NCBI GenBank assembly: GCA_017477205.1
Contig: JAFUXE010000065.1
Coordinates: 1 to 9,919 of the forward strand
Direction: 5' to 3'
DNA: 9,919 nucleotides
Origin: Alloprevotella sp.
Lineage (GTDB): Bacteria; Bacteroidota; Bacteroidia; Bacteroidales; Bacteroidaceae
The translations under genes were made by a program, and so were the position numbers. The notes beneath the pieces are model-generated. The model searched no databases. It had not been told where the DNA came from and worked only from the letters and a program-made list of their open reading frames with translations. Every line of letters begins with the position of its first letter. Within the stretch, counting starts at the first letter, position 1. Positions 1 to 7,517 of this stretch are shown in pieces.

Positions 1-53
1 ATAGGGTGGGGGGCGGCAAAACAGACTATGGTGTTTTCAGGCAGGGTATAAAG
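1..53. other. Left-edge sequence, no gene supported
   Basis: This short stretch lies beyond the terminator of the glycan-uptake operon. The plus strand is open in frame 1 from the edge to a TAA at 49-51, just before the hairpin. It could therefore be the tail of a convergent gene, but 16 codons with no recognisable motif cannot support that. No minus-strand ATG occurs here. Confidence 0.3.
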
Positions 54-82
54 AAGCGGTCGGCATTAACTGCCGACCGCTT
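54..82 (-). terminator. Hairpin terminator of the susC/susD/lipoprotein operon
   Basis: The sequence forms a perfect 12-bp inverted repeat (54-65 and 71-82, beginning AAGCGGTCGGCA) around a 5-base loop, TTAAC. It starts 26 bases past the lipoprotein stop codon. On the minus strand the stem is followed by CTTTATACCC, so the U-tract is short and interrupted. The GC-rich stem and its place after the last gene of the operon favour a terminator. It could act in both directions if a plus-strand gene ends to its left. Confidence 0.7.
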
Positions 83-108
83 GCGTTTATTCTAAGGTTT
101 GTTGTGGC

Positions 109-1389
109 TTAGAAGAGAGTAAAAGGAATCACCTGGTCGTTGGGAGCTTTCACGAAGTTCGTCTGACCTTCTGCCTTTTTCTTGGCATTGTGCATGAGGA
201 GCTTCAGACGCGTAGCGTCTTCGGGAGCCTCACCGGTGATTTCGAACGTTTCGTCATCGTAGCCGAAGTAACCCAGCTCAATGAAGTAAACCAGACTGAA
301 GTGGAACGTTGCCGTTGCGGCATCATAGTAGCTGGGGAAGTTGTCGAAGCTGTTGTTCGGATTCCATGTGGGAATGTCAGCCACCATAATGTCATAGGTG
401 TTTCCTTGGTAGTCATACGTCTCACCGATGTTCTGTACAGGAACGGTGATTCTGTTGTTCTCCATATCCCAGATGAAGCGGAACGTCACGTCGTAGCCCC
501 AGTGCTCGATGTTGAATACGGCGGCATTGGGATCCGAGAGGTCAACCGGACGGAGAATCAGGTCGGGGTCGGGACCGCTCATGAGTGCCGAGTAGTTGAA
601 GTCGCCAATCAGCGGCTTGTCGAAGGTGTATTCGGGTACAGGCACGTCACTCATCTGCGGATCTGCTACGAAGCTGTTGCCCTTTGCGTCGGTCACGACG
701 AGCTGGCAGATGTCGTTGAAGGATGCCGTGATGACGTTGGCTTCGTTATCGTCGCTCTGTACGGTCAGCACGCCGTCGGCATACTTATAGCTGACGGTTT
801 CCGGATCGTTGAGCTCGCTGTCGAAGATAGCGATACCCGTACCTTCGTTCTCCACCTCGCCCGGTTCGAGGAACGCGTTGAAGAAGGCTATGTCAGCGCC
901 AGTTTCGTCCTTGATGCCACCGAGCCAATAGCCGTCCACGTACATCTTTGTGGTGGGAGCCATTGTGGCAACATAGCGTTTGTTGGCGTCAATCTGCACG
1001 GAGAGGTGCTGCTGGTCGCGCTGGTAGGCGGCGGAGATTGTTGCCGGCATGTCACCGTATGCGGACTCTGCGGCTGTGGCTGAGCACAGACCAGCTACCT
1101 TGTCATAGTTCACGCCTTCAGCGATGAACATTCTGCTGACAACACCGGCCTCCTTGGTGTCGGGCTTACCGATGCGGTGGAGGTAGAAGATGGAGTCGCC
1201 AGCTGCGCTCTTTGTCAGCACAGCATGGTATTCATAGTTTCCCTCCGTATAGTCAGATGCCCATGCTCCGAAGTTTACGCCATCGGGGTAGTTGATGGTT
1301 TCCTTGTCGAAGCGGTCATCGTCCAAACATGAGGTGAGGCCAAAGCCCACCAGAAGCATGAATGCAAATGTTTTGATATACTGTTTCAT
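109..1389 (-). CDS. SusC/D-operon lipoprotein of unknown family, probable surface glycan-binding protein
   Basis: This 426-residue protein starts with a lipoprotein signal peptide: a basic N-terminus (MKQYIK), a hydrophobic core and a lipobox, LTSC, with the lipidated cysteine at residue 21. The next residues are LDDDRFD. Acidic residues just after the cysteine are known to favour surface export of Bacteroidetes lipoproteins. The rest is acidic and rich in Tyr, Phe and Trp, with alternating patterns typical of beta-sandwich domains. I see an N-terminal segment (about 35-145), a middle segment (about 148-245, with a GYWLGG motif) and a C-terminal segment (about 255-385, ending in YYDAATATFHFSLVYF). 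I do not recognise SusE, SusF or a named binding module. It lies 21 bp after the susD-like gene and is last in the operon, the usual place for a surface glycan-binding protein. That role is inferred from position and export signal. A lipid-anchored enzyme of unknown type is not excluded. Confidence 0.85.
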   Translation of the reverse strand: MKQYIKTFAFMLLVGFGLTSCLDDDRFDKETINYPDGVNFGAWASDYTEGNYEYHAVLTKSAAGDSIFYLHRIGKPDTKEAGVVSRMFIAEGVNYDKVAGLCSATAAESAYGDMPATISAAYQRDQQHLSVQIDANKRYVATMAPTTKMYVDGYWLGGIKDETGADIAFFNAFLEPGEVENEGTGIAIFDSELNDPETVSYKYADGVLTVQSDDNEANVITASFNDICQLVVTDAKGNSFVADPQMSDVPVPEYTFDKPLIGDFNYSALMSGPDPDLILRPVDLSDPNAAVFNIEHWGYDVTFRFIWDMENNRITVPVQNIGETYDYQGNTYDIMVADIPTWNPNNSFDNFPSYYDAATATFHFSLVYFIELGYFGYDDETFEITGEAPEDATRLKLLMHNAKKKAEGQTNFVKAPNDQVIPFTLF

Positions 1390-1410
1390 GATTGAATCGG
1401 ATTTGTTTGG

Positions 1411-2946
1411 TTAAAAGTTCCAGTTCTTCTCAAGGTTCGGATTTGAGAGCAAGTCGTTGTACGGAATCTCCCAAACGAAGCGGGGATCGCTGGCATCCAC
1501 GCTGAGTTCGATGTTGCGGGAAGGATCAGCCTGCATGATGAGGCTGGGAGCCTGCATCTGACCGCTACGCGTGAAACCATCGTGCCAACGCTTCAGACCG
1601 TCCAGACGCTGACCTTCACCGATGAACTCGCGGAACCATTCCATCTTAATCAGTTCAAAGAGATTGTCACCAAATGCCTGTACACTGCCCAAACCGCGAG
1701 CTTCCGTCAGGCCGCTGAGGTATTCCTGGGCTGCTACTGCATCACCATTGCGATAGGCGGCTTCTGCTGCCACGAGATACATCTCGGCAATGCGGAAGGG
1801 CTTCTTCGCGTGCTTGTAAGTGTGCAGAGGATCGTCAGAGCTTGTGTTGAGATTCTCATTTCCTGCGGGGAACTTGTTGAAGAGGACGACATTGTCAACC
1901 TTCTCCTGCATTTGTTTCACGGGGTAGTCTGCTACGATGAAGAATGCTGCTTTACGAATGTCATCGTCATCGTATGCGTCAATCGTGGACTTTGCAAGCA
2001 GGAAGTAGGGGGAATATACCTGTTCAGAAGTATTCCATGCATAGTATGTGCTGTAGCTCACGGCACCTTCTGTTCTATCGGCAAAGGCTACGTACACATA
2101 TTCAGAACCTATATCGGTAGTGAGCTGCTGAATAAGCTCATCCTCACTTGTTGCAAGTTCGTAGTCGGGATTGTCGATGAGCGACTTTGCCAAGGTGATG
2201 GCTTCGTCATAGTTGTGCATATAGAGGTCGCAACGGGCTTCCACGAAATCAATCATGTCTGGCGTAACCTCGAAGTCCGGGGACTGGAGGGCAAGGAGGT
2301 CCTCAACCTTGCAGAGTTCACGAGCCTTGGCCAGGTCGGCCTTGATGAAGTTGAAGGTGGCGGCCAGCGTAGCGCGTGCAGGCTTGGCGTTGATGTCCAC
2401 TTCCGTCACGAGGGGCAGGCCGAGATCCGTGTCGGCAGTCTCCGGCTCATAGTCCTTGCAGTAGCGGATGGCCGTGTTCAGGTATGCGAAAGCACGCGTG
2501 AAGTAGGCTTCAGCCTTGAACTGGCTGAAGCGAGCCACGTCAATGTTGTAGGCTTCTTCGCTATCGTAGTCTTCAGCATTCAGCACGATGCGGTCGCAGT
2601 TGTTCAGGAAGTTGTTGGTCTGCATGATGGCACTGTACATGGAGGACCAGAGGCCTTCCATCGTACGGGAGTCAAAGCTCCAGTTGTAGGTCGTACCACC
2701 GTTGTTACCATAACCCGTTCCGGGCTGGTAGTAGTCTGCCTGCAAGTCTGTGTCATACCATCCTACGCAGGAAACACCACGCAACATGGCGCGGATGCCG
2801 ACGTTGAAGTTGGCGACATCGGAAAACTTCTCCCAAGACTCCTCATTGGGGATGGAGCTCGTGGGGTACTGGTCAAGTTCGCAAGCCGTGAAGAGGGGGG
2901 CAGCAACTACTGCAAACAGGATTGCTTTTAATATGTTCTTTTTCAT
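1411..2946 (-). CDS. RagB/SusD-family outer-membrane nutrient-binding lipoprotein
   Basis: This 511-residue protein fits the usual SusD size. SusD proteins are lipid-anchored lids on SusC channels, binding glycans or other nutrients at the cell surface and closing over the pore. The signal peptide ends in a lipobox with cysteine 22 (FTAC, then ELDQYP). Family landmarks appear in order: an N-terminal helical region with AEAYFTRAFAYLNTAIRYCK at about 145-164, followed by the LGLPLV turn (175-180); a TPR-like segment around 235-258; PFRIAEMYLVAAEAAYRNGD at about 383-402; EWFREFIGEGQRLDGLKRW at about 436-454; and the C-terminal IPYNDLLSNPNLEKNWNF. The start is set by the signal peptide, and the minus strand carries AAAGAGGAA about 9 bases before the ATG, an unusually good Shine-Dalgarno-like site for this phylum. 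The ligand cannot be told from sequence. Its SusC partner lies 21 bp upstream. Confidence 0.97.
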   Translation of the reverse strand: MKKNILKAILFAVVAAPLFTACELDQYPTSSIPNEESWEKFSDVANFNVGIRAMLRGVSCVGWYDTDLQADYYQPGTGYGNNGGTTYNWSFDSRTMEGLWSSMYSAIMQTNNFLNNCDRIVLNAEDYDSEEAYNIDVARFSQFKAEAYFTRAFAYLNTAIRYCKDYEPETADTDLGLPLVTEVDINAKPARATLAATFNFIKADLAKARELCKVEDLLALQSPDFEVTPDMIDFVEARCDLYMHNYDEAITLAKSLIDNPDYELATSEDELIQQLTTDIGSEYVYVAFADRTEGAVSYSTYYAWNTSEQVYSPYFLLAKSTIDAYDDDDIRKAAFFIVADYPVKQMQEKVDNVVLFNKFPAGNENLNTSSDDPLHTYKHAKKPFRIAEMYLVAAEAAYRNGDAVAAQEYLSGLTEARGLGSVQAFGDNLFELIKMEWFREFIGEGQRLDGLKRWHDGFTRSGQMQAPSLIMQADPSRNIELSVDASDPRFVWEIPYNDLLSNPNLEKNWNF

Positions 2947-2967
2947 AATGCTATTCCTCTTTATTGG

Positions 2968-5940
2968 TTAGAAAGTGAGTTCAATGCCGAGGGAGTATTC
3001 ACGCGTGTTGGGGTAAGCACCCTGTGCCACGTTCGTATTCGTTTCGGGGTCGGCACCCTTCCACTTCGTGATGGTGAAGAGGTTGCGTGCGTTAGCCATG
3101 AGGCGTACGTTGCGGATGAAGCCCGTAGCGTCCATCCATTTGCCCGGCAGGTCGTAAGAGAGAGAGAGGTTCTTCATGCGGCAGAAGGAAGCGTTGTGAA
3201 GCAGGCTCGTGTCGAAGTGGTTCGTGTAGCCGAACTTCGGAACATTGGTGATGTCGCCCGGCTTCTTCCACTGGTTCAGCAGGGCACGGTCTTGGTTGTA
3301 ACCGGAAGCACTGGAGCTGCCGCCACCCATTGCGAAGAATTCGATATTGTCCTGCATCCATTTGCCGAGGACGAAGGAAAAGTCTGCGTCAAGCGTGAGT
3401 CCCTTCCACGTGGCACGAAGGCCGAAACCACCCGTCGTGGGGGCATAGTACTTCTTGCCGGTATCTACGCTGAGAGTTGCCTCGTCAAAGTCCTTGGTCG
3501 TCTGGTTTGTCAGCTTGCCGTTTGCATCGGGAACGTACCACATCAGCTGTCCGTCAGCGGGGTCAACGCCTGCACGTACGGGCATATAGTAGTTGACGGA
3601 CTTGCCAACGAAGTATGCCAGACCTGTGCCGTCTTCAACCCACTTGTCGAGGCCGTAGAACAGCTTCGTGATCTTGTTGGCATTGTAGGAGAGGTTTCCG
3701 TAGATGTTCACGTCAAGGCCGTGCCAGTTCTGGACAGCGTCCACGTCGAACTGCAGTTCGATACCCTGGTTCACCATCTCACCGATGTTCATTGTCTGGG
3801 AGGAGAAGCCTGTGGTGTAAGGCACGGGCACATCCATCAGCATGTCGCTGGTCTTGCGGTGATAGTAGCCGAGCTCGATGTTGGCGCGGTTGAAGATGCG
3901 CGTGGAGAAGCTTATGTTGGCCTGATACTGCGTTTCCCAGCCGAGCTGACGGTTTGCCGGACGAGCCAGACCCCAACCTTGTGCGCCGCCATACTGCGTC
4001 GTACCCGTCACACCGAGGTGCTGATAGTAACCGATACCGGAGGAGTTACCGGTGGAACCGTAGGTCGCCTTGAACTTCAGGTCGTCCAGCCACCATACGG
4101 GCTTCAGGAACTTCTCTGCCTTCATGTCCCACATCACACCGCCAGAAGCGAAGGTTGCAGAGCGGTTGTCCTCACCGAAGCGAGAGCTGCGGTCGTTACG
4201 GATGGTGAAGTTGGCAAAGTATTTGTTCTGATAGCCGTAGTTCACGCGTCCGAAGAAGGAGAGGTATTCCACTGTAGAGGGTGAACTTGCACTGATGTCG
4301 GGAATGGCTTCCTCGGTGATGGGAGCCAGACCGAGCCAGAGCAGACGGTCGTCGCTGAAGTTGAGCTGCTGTACGCCAAAGCTGTAGCCACTTTCCTTGA
4401 TACCCTCTTGGCCGACCAGCACCGTGATGTCGTGGTCTTCCTTGATATTGAAACGGTATTCTGCCGTGTTGGTGATTGTCCAGCTGGCATCACGTCCGAA
4501 GGATTCGTAGGCCCAACCTGCGTGGTCGTTAGAGGCGTAGGGAGCACTGGGCTTGAACTTCTGGGAATCACGCGAGTCCACTCCGTCCAGACCGAGCTGG
4601 GACTTGATGGTCAGTCCCTTCATCGGAGTGAGCTGAACAAAAGCTGTTCCCGTGATGCGGGCTTCACCGATGTTACGGGGACGATAGTAGTTCAGCGTCT
4701 CAAGATTGTAAGCACCCATGGGGTCAAAGTAGTCGAGCTTTTTGCCGTTTTCATCGTAGGGATTATAATACGGCTGAAGCATCAAGCTACCGAGAACAGG
4801 GTTGTTCCAGATGTAAAGGCTACCCTGGCTGGCGTTGCTGTCCAGGTTACGCTCATCATAGTTCAAGCCGAGGTTCATGCCAAACTGGAGCCAGTCCAGA
4901 GCCTGGGTTTCGAAGTTCGTACGAACCGTGATTCTCTTAAAGCGGGAGTAGGGGGTAAGACCTTCACGCTTCAGGTAGGAAGCGGAGGTGTAGTAGGAGG
5001 TGCGGTCCGTACCGCCGCGAACGCTGAAGTTCGTGTTGTAGATGGGGGCGCTGTCCTTGTAGAAATACTTCACCCAGTCCGTTGCATAGCCTTCATGCTT
5101 GTACTGAGCGTATTGAGCGGCGCTGATAACACCGTTGAGAAGCTGGTAGTCAAGCAGCTCGTTCGAGCTCATGGGGTTACCCATGCGGCGTGCGAGCTGG
5201 CTCCAGCCGATGCTCTGGCTGACGCTGACGGTAGCCTTTTCGCCACGGTGACCTTTCTTGGTCGTGATGTAGATGACACCGTTGGCAGCACGGGAACCGT
5301 AGATGGAGGTTGCGGAAGCGTCGCGGAGGACGTTGTAGCTCTCGATGTCGTTCTGGTTCATCATGTAGAACACAGAAGCATCTACGGGCTGTCCGTCAAC
5401 GACGTAGAGCGGCGTGTTGGCACCGTTCAGCGAGCCGACACCACGCACGGTGGTGCTGACACCCGAAACAGAACCGACGTCACCGGTGCTGGAGAGAATC
5501 TGCACACCGGCCACCTTTCCCTGCAAAGCGTCCAGAGCGGTCGTCACGGGTTTGTTTTCAATTTTTTCAGAACCTACGCGGGTAACGGTACCCACGACGG
5601 TTCCCAGTTTCTGCGCTGTACCATAGCCCATAACTACAGCTTCTTCCAGCTGGTTGTCTTCTTCCAGGACTACCTCGACGTTGTTGGCAACTGCCACCTT
5701 CTTGGACTCCATGCCCAGATAGGAAACGAGCAGTTCCTTCGCAGAGTTCGGTACATTGGCCAGAGTGAAGTTACCGTTGTTGTCCGTGTACGTGATGACC
5801 TGTGTGCCGGCCACACGTACCACAGCACTTGCTACGGGAATTCCGTTCGTGTCGGTAACTTTACCTGTCACGCGCTTCTGGGCGGCCATGGAGATGGCCA
5901 TGAGGAAGCACGCAAACAAAAGCACTAACTTTCTGTTCAT
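2968..5940 (-). CDS. SusC/RagA-family TonB-linked outer-membrane transporter
   Basis: This 990-residue protein has the full SusC architecture. It forms the outer-membrane barrel that imports large nutrients, usually glycan oligosaccharides, using TonB energy, with SusD as lid. Residues 1-20 are a signal peptide ending MAA before Q21. Residues 23-93 form the carboxypeptidase-D-regulatory-like domain (GKVTD at 26-30, YTDNNGNFTL at 51-60). A TonB-box-like EEAVVMGYGT follows at 99-108. The plug domain spans about 110-230, with LYVVDGQPV at 178-186 and the SusC signature DIESYNVLRDASATSIYGSR at 198-217, followed by AANGVIYITTKKG. The remainder is beta-barrel, ending in the typical NARNLFTITKWKG region and a terminal phenylalanine (LGIELTF). 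There is no N-terminal STN domain, so sigma/anti-sigma signalling through this protein is not expected. It is first in the operon, before its SusD partner. The substrate is not deducible; no neighbour in the operon is an enzyme. Confidence 0.98.
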   Translation of the reverse strand: MNRKLVLLFACFLMAISMAAQKRVTGKVTDTNGIPVASAVVRVAGTQVITYTDNNGNFTLANVPNSAKELLVSYLGMESKKVAVANNVEVVLEEDNQLEEAVVMGYGTAQKLGTVVGTVTRVGSEKIENKPVTTALDALQGKVAGVQILSSTGDVGSVSGVSTTVRGVGSLNGANTPLYVVDGQPVDASVFYMMNQNDIESYNVLRDASATSIYGSRAANGVIYITTKKGHRGEKATVSVSQSIGWSQLARRMGNPMSSNELLDYQLLNGVISAAQYAQYKHEGYATDWVKYFYKDSAPIYNTNFSVRGGTDRTSYYTSASYLKREGLTPYSRFKRITVRTNFETQALDWLQFGMNLGLNYDERNLDSNASQGSLYIWNNPVLGSLMLQPYYNPYDENGKKLDYFDPMGAYNLETLNYYRPRNIGEARITGTAFVQLTPMKGLTIKSQLGLDGVDSRDSQKFKPSAPYASNDHAGWAYESFGRDASWTITNTAEYRFNIKEDHDITVLVGQEGIKESGYSFGVQQLNFSDDRLLWLGLAPITEEAIPDISASSPSTVEYLSFFGRVNYGYQNKYFANFTIRNDRSSRFGEDNRSATFASGGVMWDMKAEKFLKPVWWLDDLKFKATYGSTGNSSGIGYYQHLGVTGTTQYGGAQGWGLARPANRQLGWETQYQANISFSTRIFNRANIELGYYHRKTSDMLMDVPVPYTTGFSSQTMNIGEMVNQGIELQFDVDAVQNWHGLDVNIYGNLSYNANKITKLFYGLDKWVEDGTGLAYFVGKSVNYYMPVRAGVDPADGQLMWYVPDANGKLTNQTTKDFDEATLSVDTGKKYYAPTTGGFGLRATWKGLTLDADFSFVLGKWMQDNIEFFAMGGGSSSASGYNQDRALLNQWKKPGDITNVPKFGYTNHFDTSLLHNASFCRMKNLSLSYDLPGKWMDATGFIRNVRLMANARNLFTITKWKGADPETNTNVAQGAYPNTREYSLGIELTF

Positions 5941-5963
5941 AATATAACCATTTAATTAAACAT
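5937..5963 (-). other. Two tandem micro-ORFs abutting the susC-like start
   Basis: In the presumed mRNA leader the minus strand reads ATG TTT AAT TAA (5963-5952), immediately followed by ATG GTT ATA TTA TGA (5951-5937). The second stop overlaps the susC-like start codon as ATGA (5940-5937). This geometry would allow stop-start translational coupling, but the stretch is AT-rich and could produce such frames by chance. No Shine-Dalgarno site is apparent. A small hairpin (CGCTG-TTTC-CAGCG, minus strand, 5997-5984) lies further upstream in the leader. Confidence 0.25.
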
Positions 5964-6028
5964 ATTTGTTGCTTCGGAAAGCACGCTGGAAACAGCGCAA
6001 AGCACACCACTATGGCGCGCAATAAGTG

Positions 6029-6059
6029 CAAAAGTAGGGTTTTCTGGCAGTCCTGCAAA
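6029..6059 (-). promoter_or_regulatory. Bacteroidetes-type promoter of the susC/susD/lipoprotein operon
   Basis: On the minus strand TTTG (6059-6056) is followed after 19 bases by TACTTTTG (6036-6029), a complete match to the Bacteroidetes sigma-ABfr consensus of TTTG, about 19-21 bp, TAnnTTTG. Transcription should begin within about 4-8 bases downstream, near 6021-6025, giving a leader of roughly 80 bases. No adjacent regulator gene (HTCS, SusR-like or ECF sigma) lies in the window, so the inducing signal is unknown. Confidence 0.75.
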
Positions 6060-6090
6060 ACTTTCTTTCACTTTTTGCAGTAAAATTTAA

Positions 6091-6114
6091 CACCTCGCCG
6101 CCGTTTGCGGGGTG
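6091..6114 (-). terminator. Candidate hairpin terminator after the permease/DUF1634 unit
   Basis: CACCTCGC (6091-6098) and GCGGGGTG (6107-6114) are inverted repeats around an 8-base loop. In minus-strand RNA the 8-bp stem has one C-A mismatch and is followed by UUAAAUUUUA, which is reasonably U-rich. It lies 143 bases after the DUF1634 stop and just upstream of the susC-like promoter, where it would insulate the two units. The mismatch and distance make it weak. In plus-strand RNA the stem would instead have a G-U pair. Confidence 0.35.
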
Positions 6115-6256
6115 AAACGAAAGCGGAGTTTACAAAATTAAACACTCAAAATGGCAGAAAAGCTTTCGCTGCGATGTCAAAATGATGACTTTTGGGCGCG
6201 AAAGTTGGCATTTTGATTCGGAAGGCGGCGCTCGGAGTGAAATTTTGGCACGGGGC

Positions 6257-6622
6257 TTATCCGCCCAGGGAATTGGCGATGATGACGGCAAGGACGAAGG
6301 CGGTGATGAGGACGTACAGCCAGTCGCGTTGCTTGGCAAAGCCGACGAGGGAGAGGACGACGCGCATGACGGGGGTGAGAATCAGCACCAGCACGCCAAC
6401 CATAATCCAGCCTTCAGCGGAGAAGGCGAAAAAAGAGGCTGCGATGCCGTCGAGGGTTGTGTAGTTGTCGGAACCGTCCGGCAGCTCGTCGTAGGAGAAC
6501 TGCGAATAGTCAGGGACGGGCTCTGCGCCGTGCTGCCACAGGTAGAGGGCACCGCCAATGACGGCGAGGATGGCGGCTATGGTGACGCCAATGCGGAGGG
6601 TGCGGGCGATGGTTTGTTCCAT
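6257..6622 (-). CDS. DUF1634 family small inner-membrane protein
   Basis: This 121-residue protein has three predicted membrane segments, at about 11-29, 71-95 and 101-118. Between the first two is a polar, acidic loop (about 31-58). The stretch PVMRVVLSLVGFAKQRDWLY (84-103), with Arg, Lys and Arg-Asp between the second and third segments, matches the DUF1634 family as I know it. Members are often encoded beside TauE/SafE permeases, and here the ATG comes one base after the permease stop (TAA-T-ATG), so the two are almost surely translated together. It may be an accessory subunit of the permease; that is inference from gene pairing, as the family has no established biochemical role known to me. 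Confidence 0.85.
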   Translation of the reverse strand: MEQTIARTLRIGVTIAAILAVIGGALYLWQHGAEPVPDYSQFSYDELPDGSDNYTTLDGIAASFFAFSAEGWIMVGVLVLILTPVMRVVLSLVGFAKQRDWLYVLITAFVLAVIIANSLGG

Positions 6623-6623
6623 A

Positions 6624-7460
6624 TTAGAAGTTGCCGTGGAGGCCGTTGTATATCATGTTGATGGCGACGAGGACGATGACGAGGGCGAAGATTTTGCGCA
6701 GCAGGCTCACGTCGAGACGCTTCAGGAGGCGGGCACCCGTGAGGGCCCCGATGAGGACGCCCACCATGACGGGGCAGGCGATGGCGGGCGTGATGTTGCC
6801 GCGCTGCACATAGACGACGGCGGAGGCGCAGGCCGTGACGCCCATCATGAAGTTGCTCGTCGTGGTGCTCACCTTGAACGGCACTTTCATGAGCGAGTCC
6901 ATGGCGATGACCTTCAGCACACCGCTGCCGATGCCGAGGATGCCGCTCAGCACACCGGCAACGTACATCACCCCGAAGCCCCCTCCCACGTTGCGCAGTT
7001 CGTATGCTTTGCGGCTTCCGTCCTTCTGCGGCCATGTGCCGTAGAGCTTCAGGCGTCGCGCCAGTTCGCTGCCCTTGACGCCTTCGTGGTCCGTCTTGCG
7101 GCGCTGCTGCATGGCGGCGGTCAGCAGGAGGACGCAGCCGAAGATGACGGCAATCGTAGAGCTGTTGAGCCAGATGGCGACGAAGGCACCGCTGACGGCT
7201 CCTATCGTGGTGGCAATCTCCAGGAACATGCCGAGGCGGATGTTCGTGATGCCTTCCTTGACGTAGGCACTGCCGCTGCCGCTGCTCGTTGCGATGGAGG
7301 AGACGAGGGCCGCCCCCACGGCATAGTGGAAGTCCACCCCGAAGAGCAGCGTGAGCAGGGGAATGACGACGACACCGCCGCCAAGGCCCGTGAGGGACCC
7401 CAGAAGGCCGGCACAGAAGGCACCGCAGAGCAAGATGAGGGTAAACGTGAGTACGGTCAT
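6624..7460 (-). CDS. TauE/SafE-family membrane permease (probable sulfur-anion exporter)
   Basis: This 278-residue protein is an integral inner-membrane protein with about eight hydrophobic segments in two homologous halves, the usual size for the TauE/SafE family. The family's repeated glycine-rich motif is seen in both halves: GSLTGLGGGVVVIPLL at 21-36 and GVLSGILGIGSGVLKVIAMD at 169-188. Each is followed by small-residue segments (AALVSSIATSSGSGSAY at 50-66; STTTSNFMMGVTACASA at 198-214). A charged soluble loop (about 119-158, QQRRKTDHEG and following) separates the halves. Characterised members export sulfite, sulfoacetate or related organosulfur compounds; the substrate here is not known. 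It is first of a two-gene unit with the DUF1634 protein. The chosen ATG is the only methionine before the first helix and lies close behind a promoter-like element, suggesting a very short leader. Confidence 0.93.
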   Translation of the reverse strand: MTVLTFTLILLCGAFCAGLLGSLTGLGGGVVVIPLLTLLFGVDFHYAVGAALVSSIATSSGSGSAYVKEGITNIRLGMFLEIATTIGAVSGAFVAIWLNSSTIAVIFGCVLLLTAAMQQRRKTDHEGVKGSELARRLKLYGTWPQKDGSRKAYELRNVGGGFGVMYVAGVLSGILGIGSGVLKVIAMDSLMKVPFKVSTTTSNFMMGVTACASAVVYVQRGNITPAIACPVMVGVLIGALTGARLLKRLDVSLLRKIFALVIVLVAINMIYNGLHGNF

Positions 7461-7468
7461 GGTGGCGG

Positions 7469-7499
7469 CAAAGGTATAAAAAGCTGGGCGAAGAAAAAA
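7469..7499 (-). promoter_or_regulatory. Candidate promoter of the permease/DUF1634 unit
   Basis: The minus strand carries TACCTTTG (7476-7469), a full match to the Bacteroidetes -7 consensus TAnnTTTG. The -33 position 19 bases upstream reads TTTT (7499-7496), three of four matches to TTTG. The element ends only eight bases before the ATG at 7460, so transcription would begin within a few bases of the start codon, giving a leaderless or nearly leaderless mRNA. The alternative TAATTTTG at 7710-7703 would give a leader of about 240 bases. Confidence 0.45.
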
Positions 7500-7517
7500 A
7501 AGTGGAGGGAAAGAAAT

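Larger units (their letters stand above)
5941..6256. other. Intergenic region between the DUF1634 gene and the susC-like gene
   Basis: These 316 bases hold the susC-like leader and promoter, a GC-rich hairpin at 6091-6114 and an unexplained AT-rich part at 6115-6256. A second isolated -7-like octamer (minus strand TAATTTTG, 6140-6133) has no -33 partner at the right distance. An interrupted dyad around AAAGCTTT (flanks GCAG and CTGC, 6154-6172) and several CAAAA/TTTTG tetrad-like elements might be regulator sites. I see no tRNA, small RNA or coding frame that I would defend. Confidence 0.6.

Noticed and set aside
1582..2931. 449-codon open frame on the plus strand opposite the susD-like gene
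   Set aside because: The opposite strand encodes a full SusD protein with lipobox and all landmarks. The plus-strand frame has no family features and is open because TTA, CTA and TCA codons are rare in the true gene.
4408..5928. 506-codon open frame on the plus strand opposite the susC-like gene
   Set aside because: It mirrors the carboxypeptidase-like, plug and barrel coding region of SusC and has no signal, promoter or recognisable motif of its own.
6190..6247. Three TTTTG elements spaced 21 and 32 bases apart, near whole helical turns
   Set aside because: Short AT-rich words at this density are expected by chance, and no promoter lies at a sensible distance on that strand.
7455..7469. 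GCCGCCACCATG around the permease start on the minus strand, identical to a eukaryotic Kozak sequence
   Set aside because: All neighbouring genes are bacterial with Bacteroidetes promoters. The match is chance in GC-rich sequence, and there is no other sign of engineered DNA.
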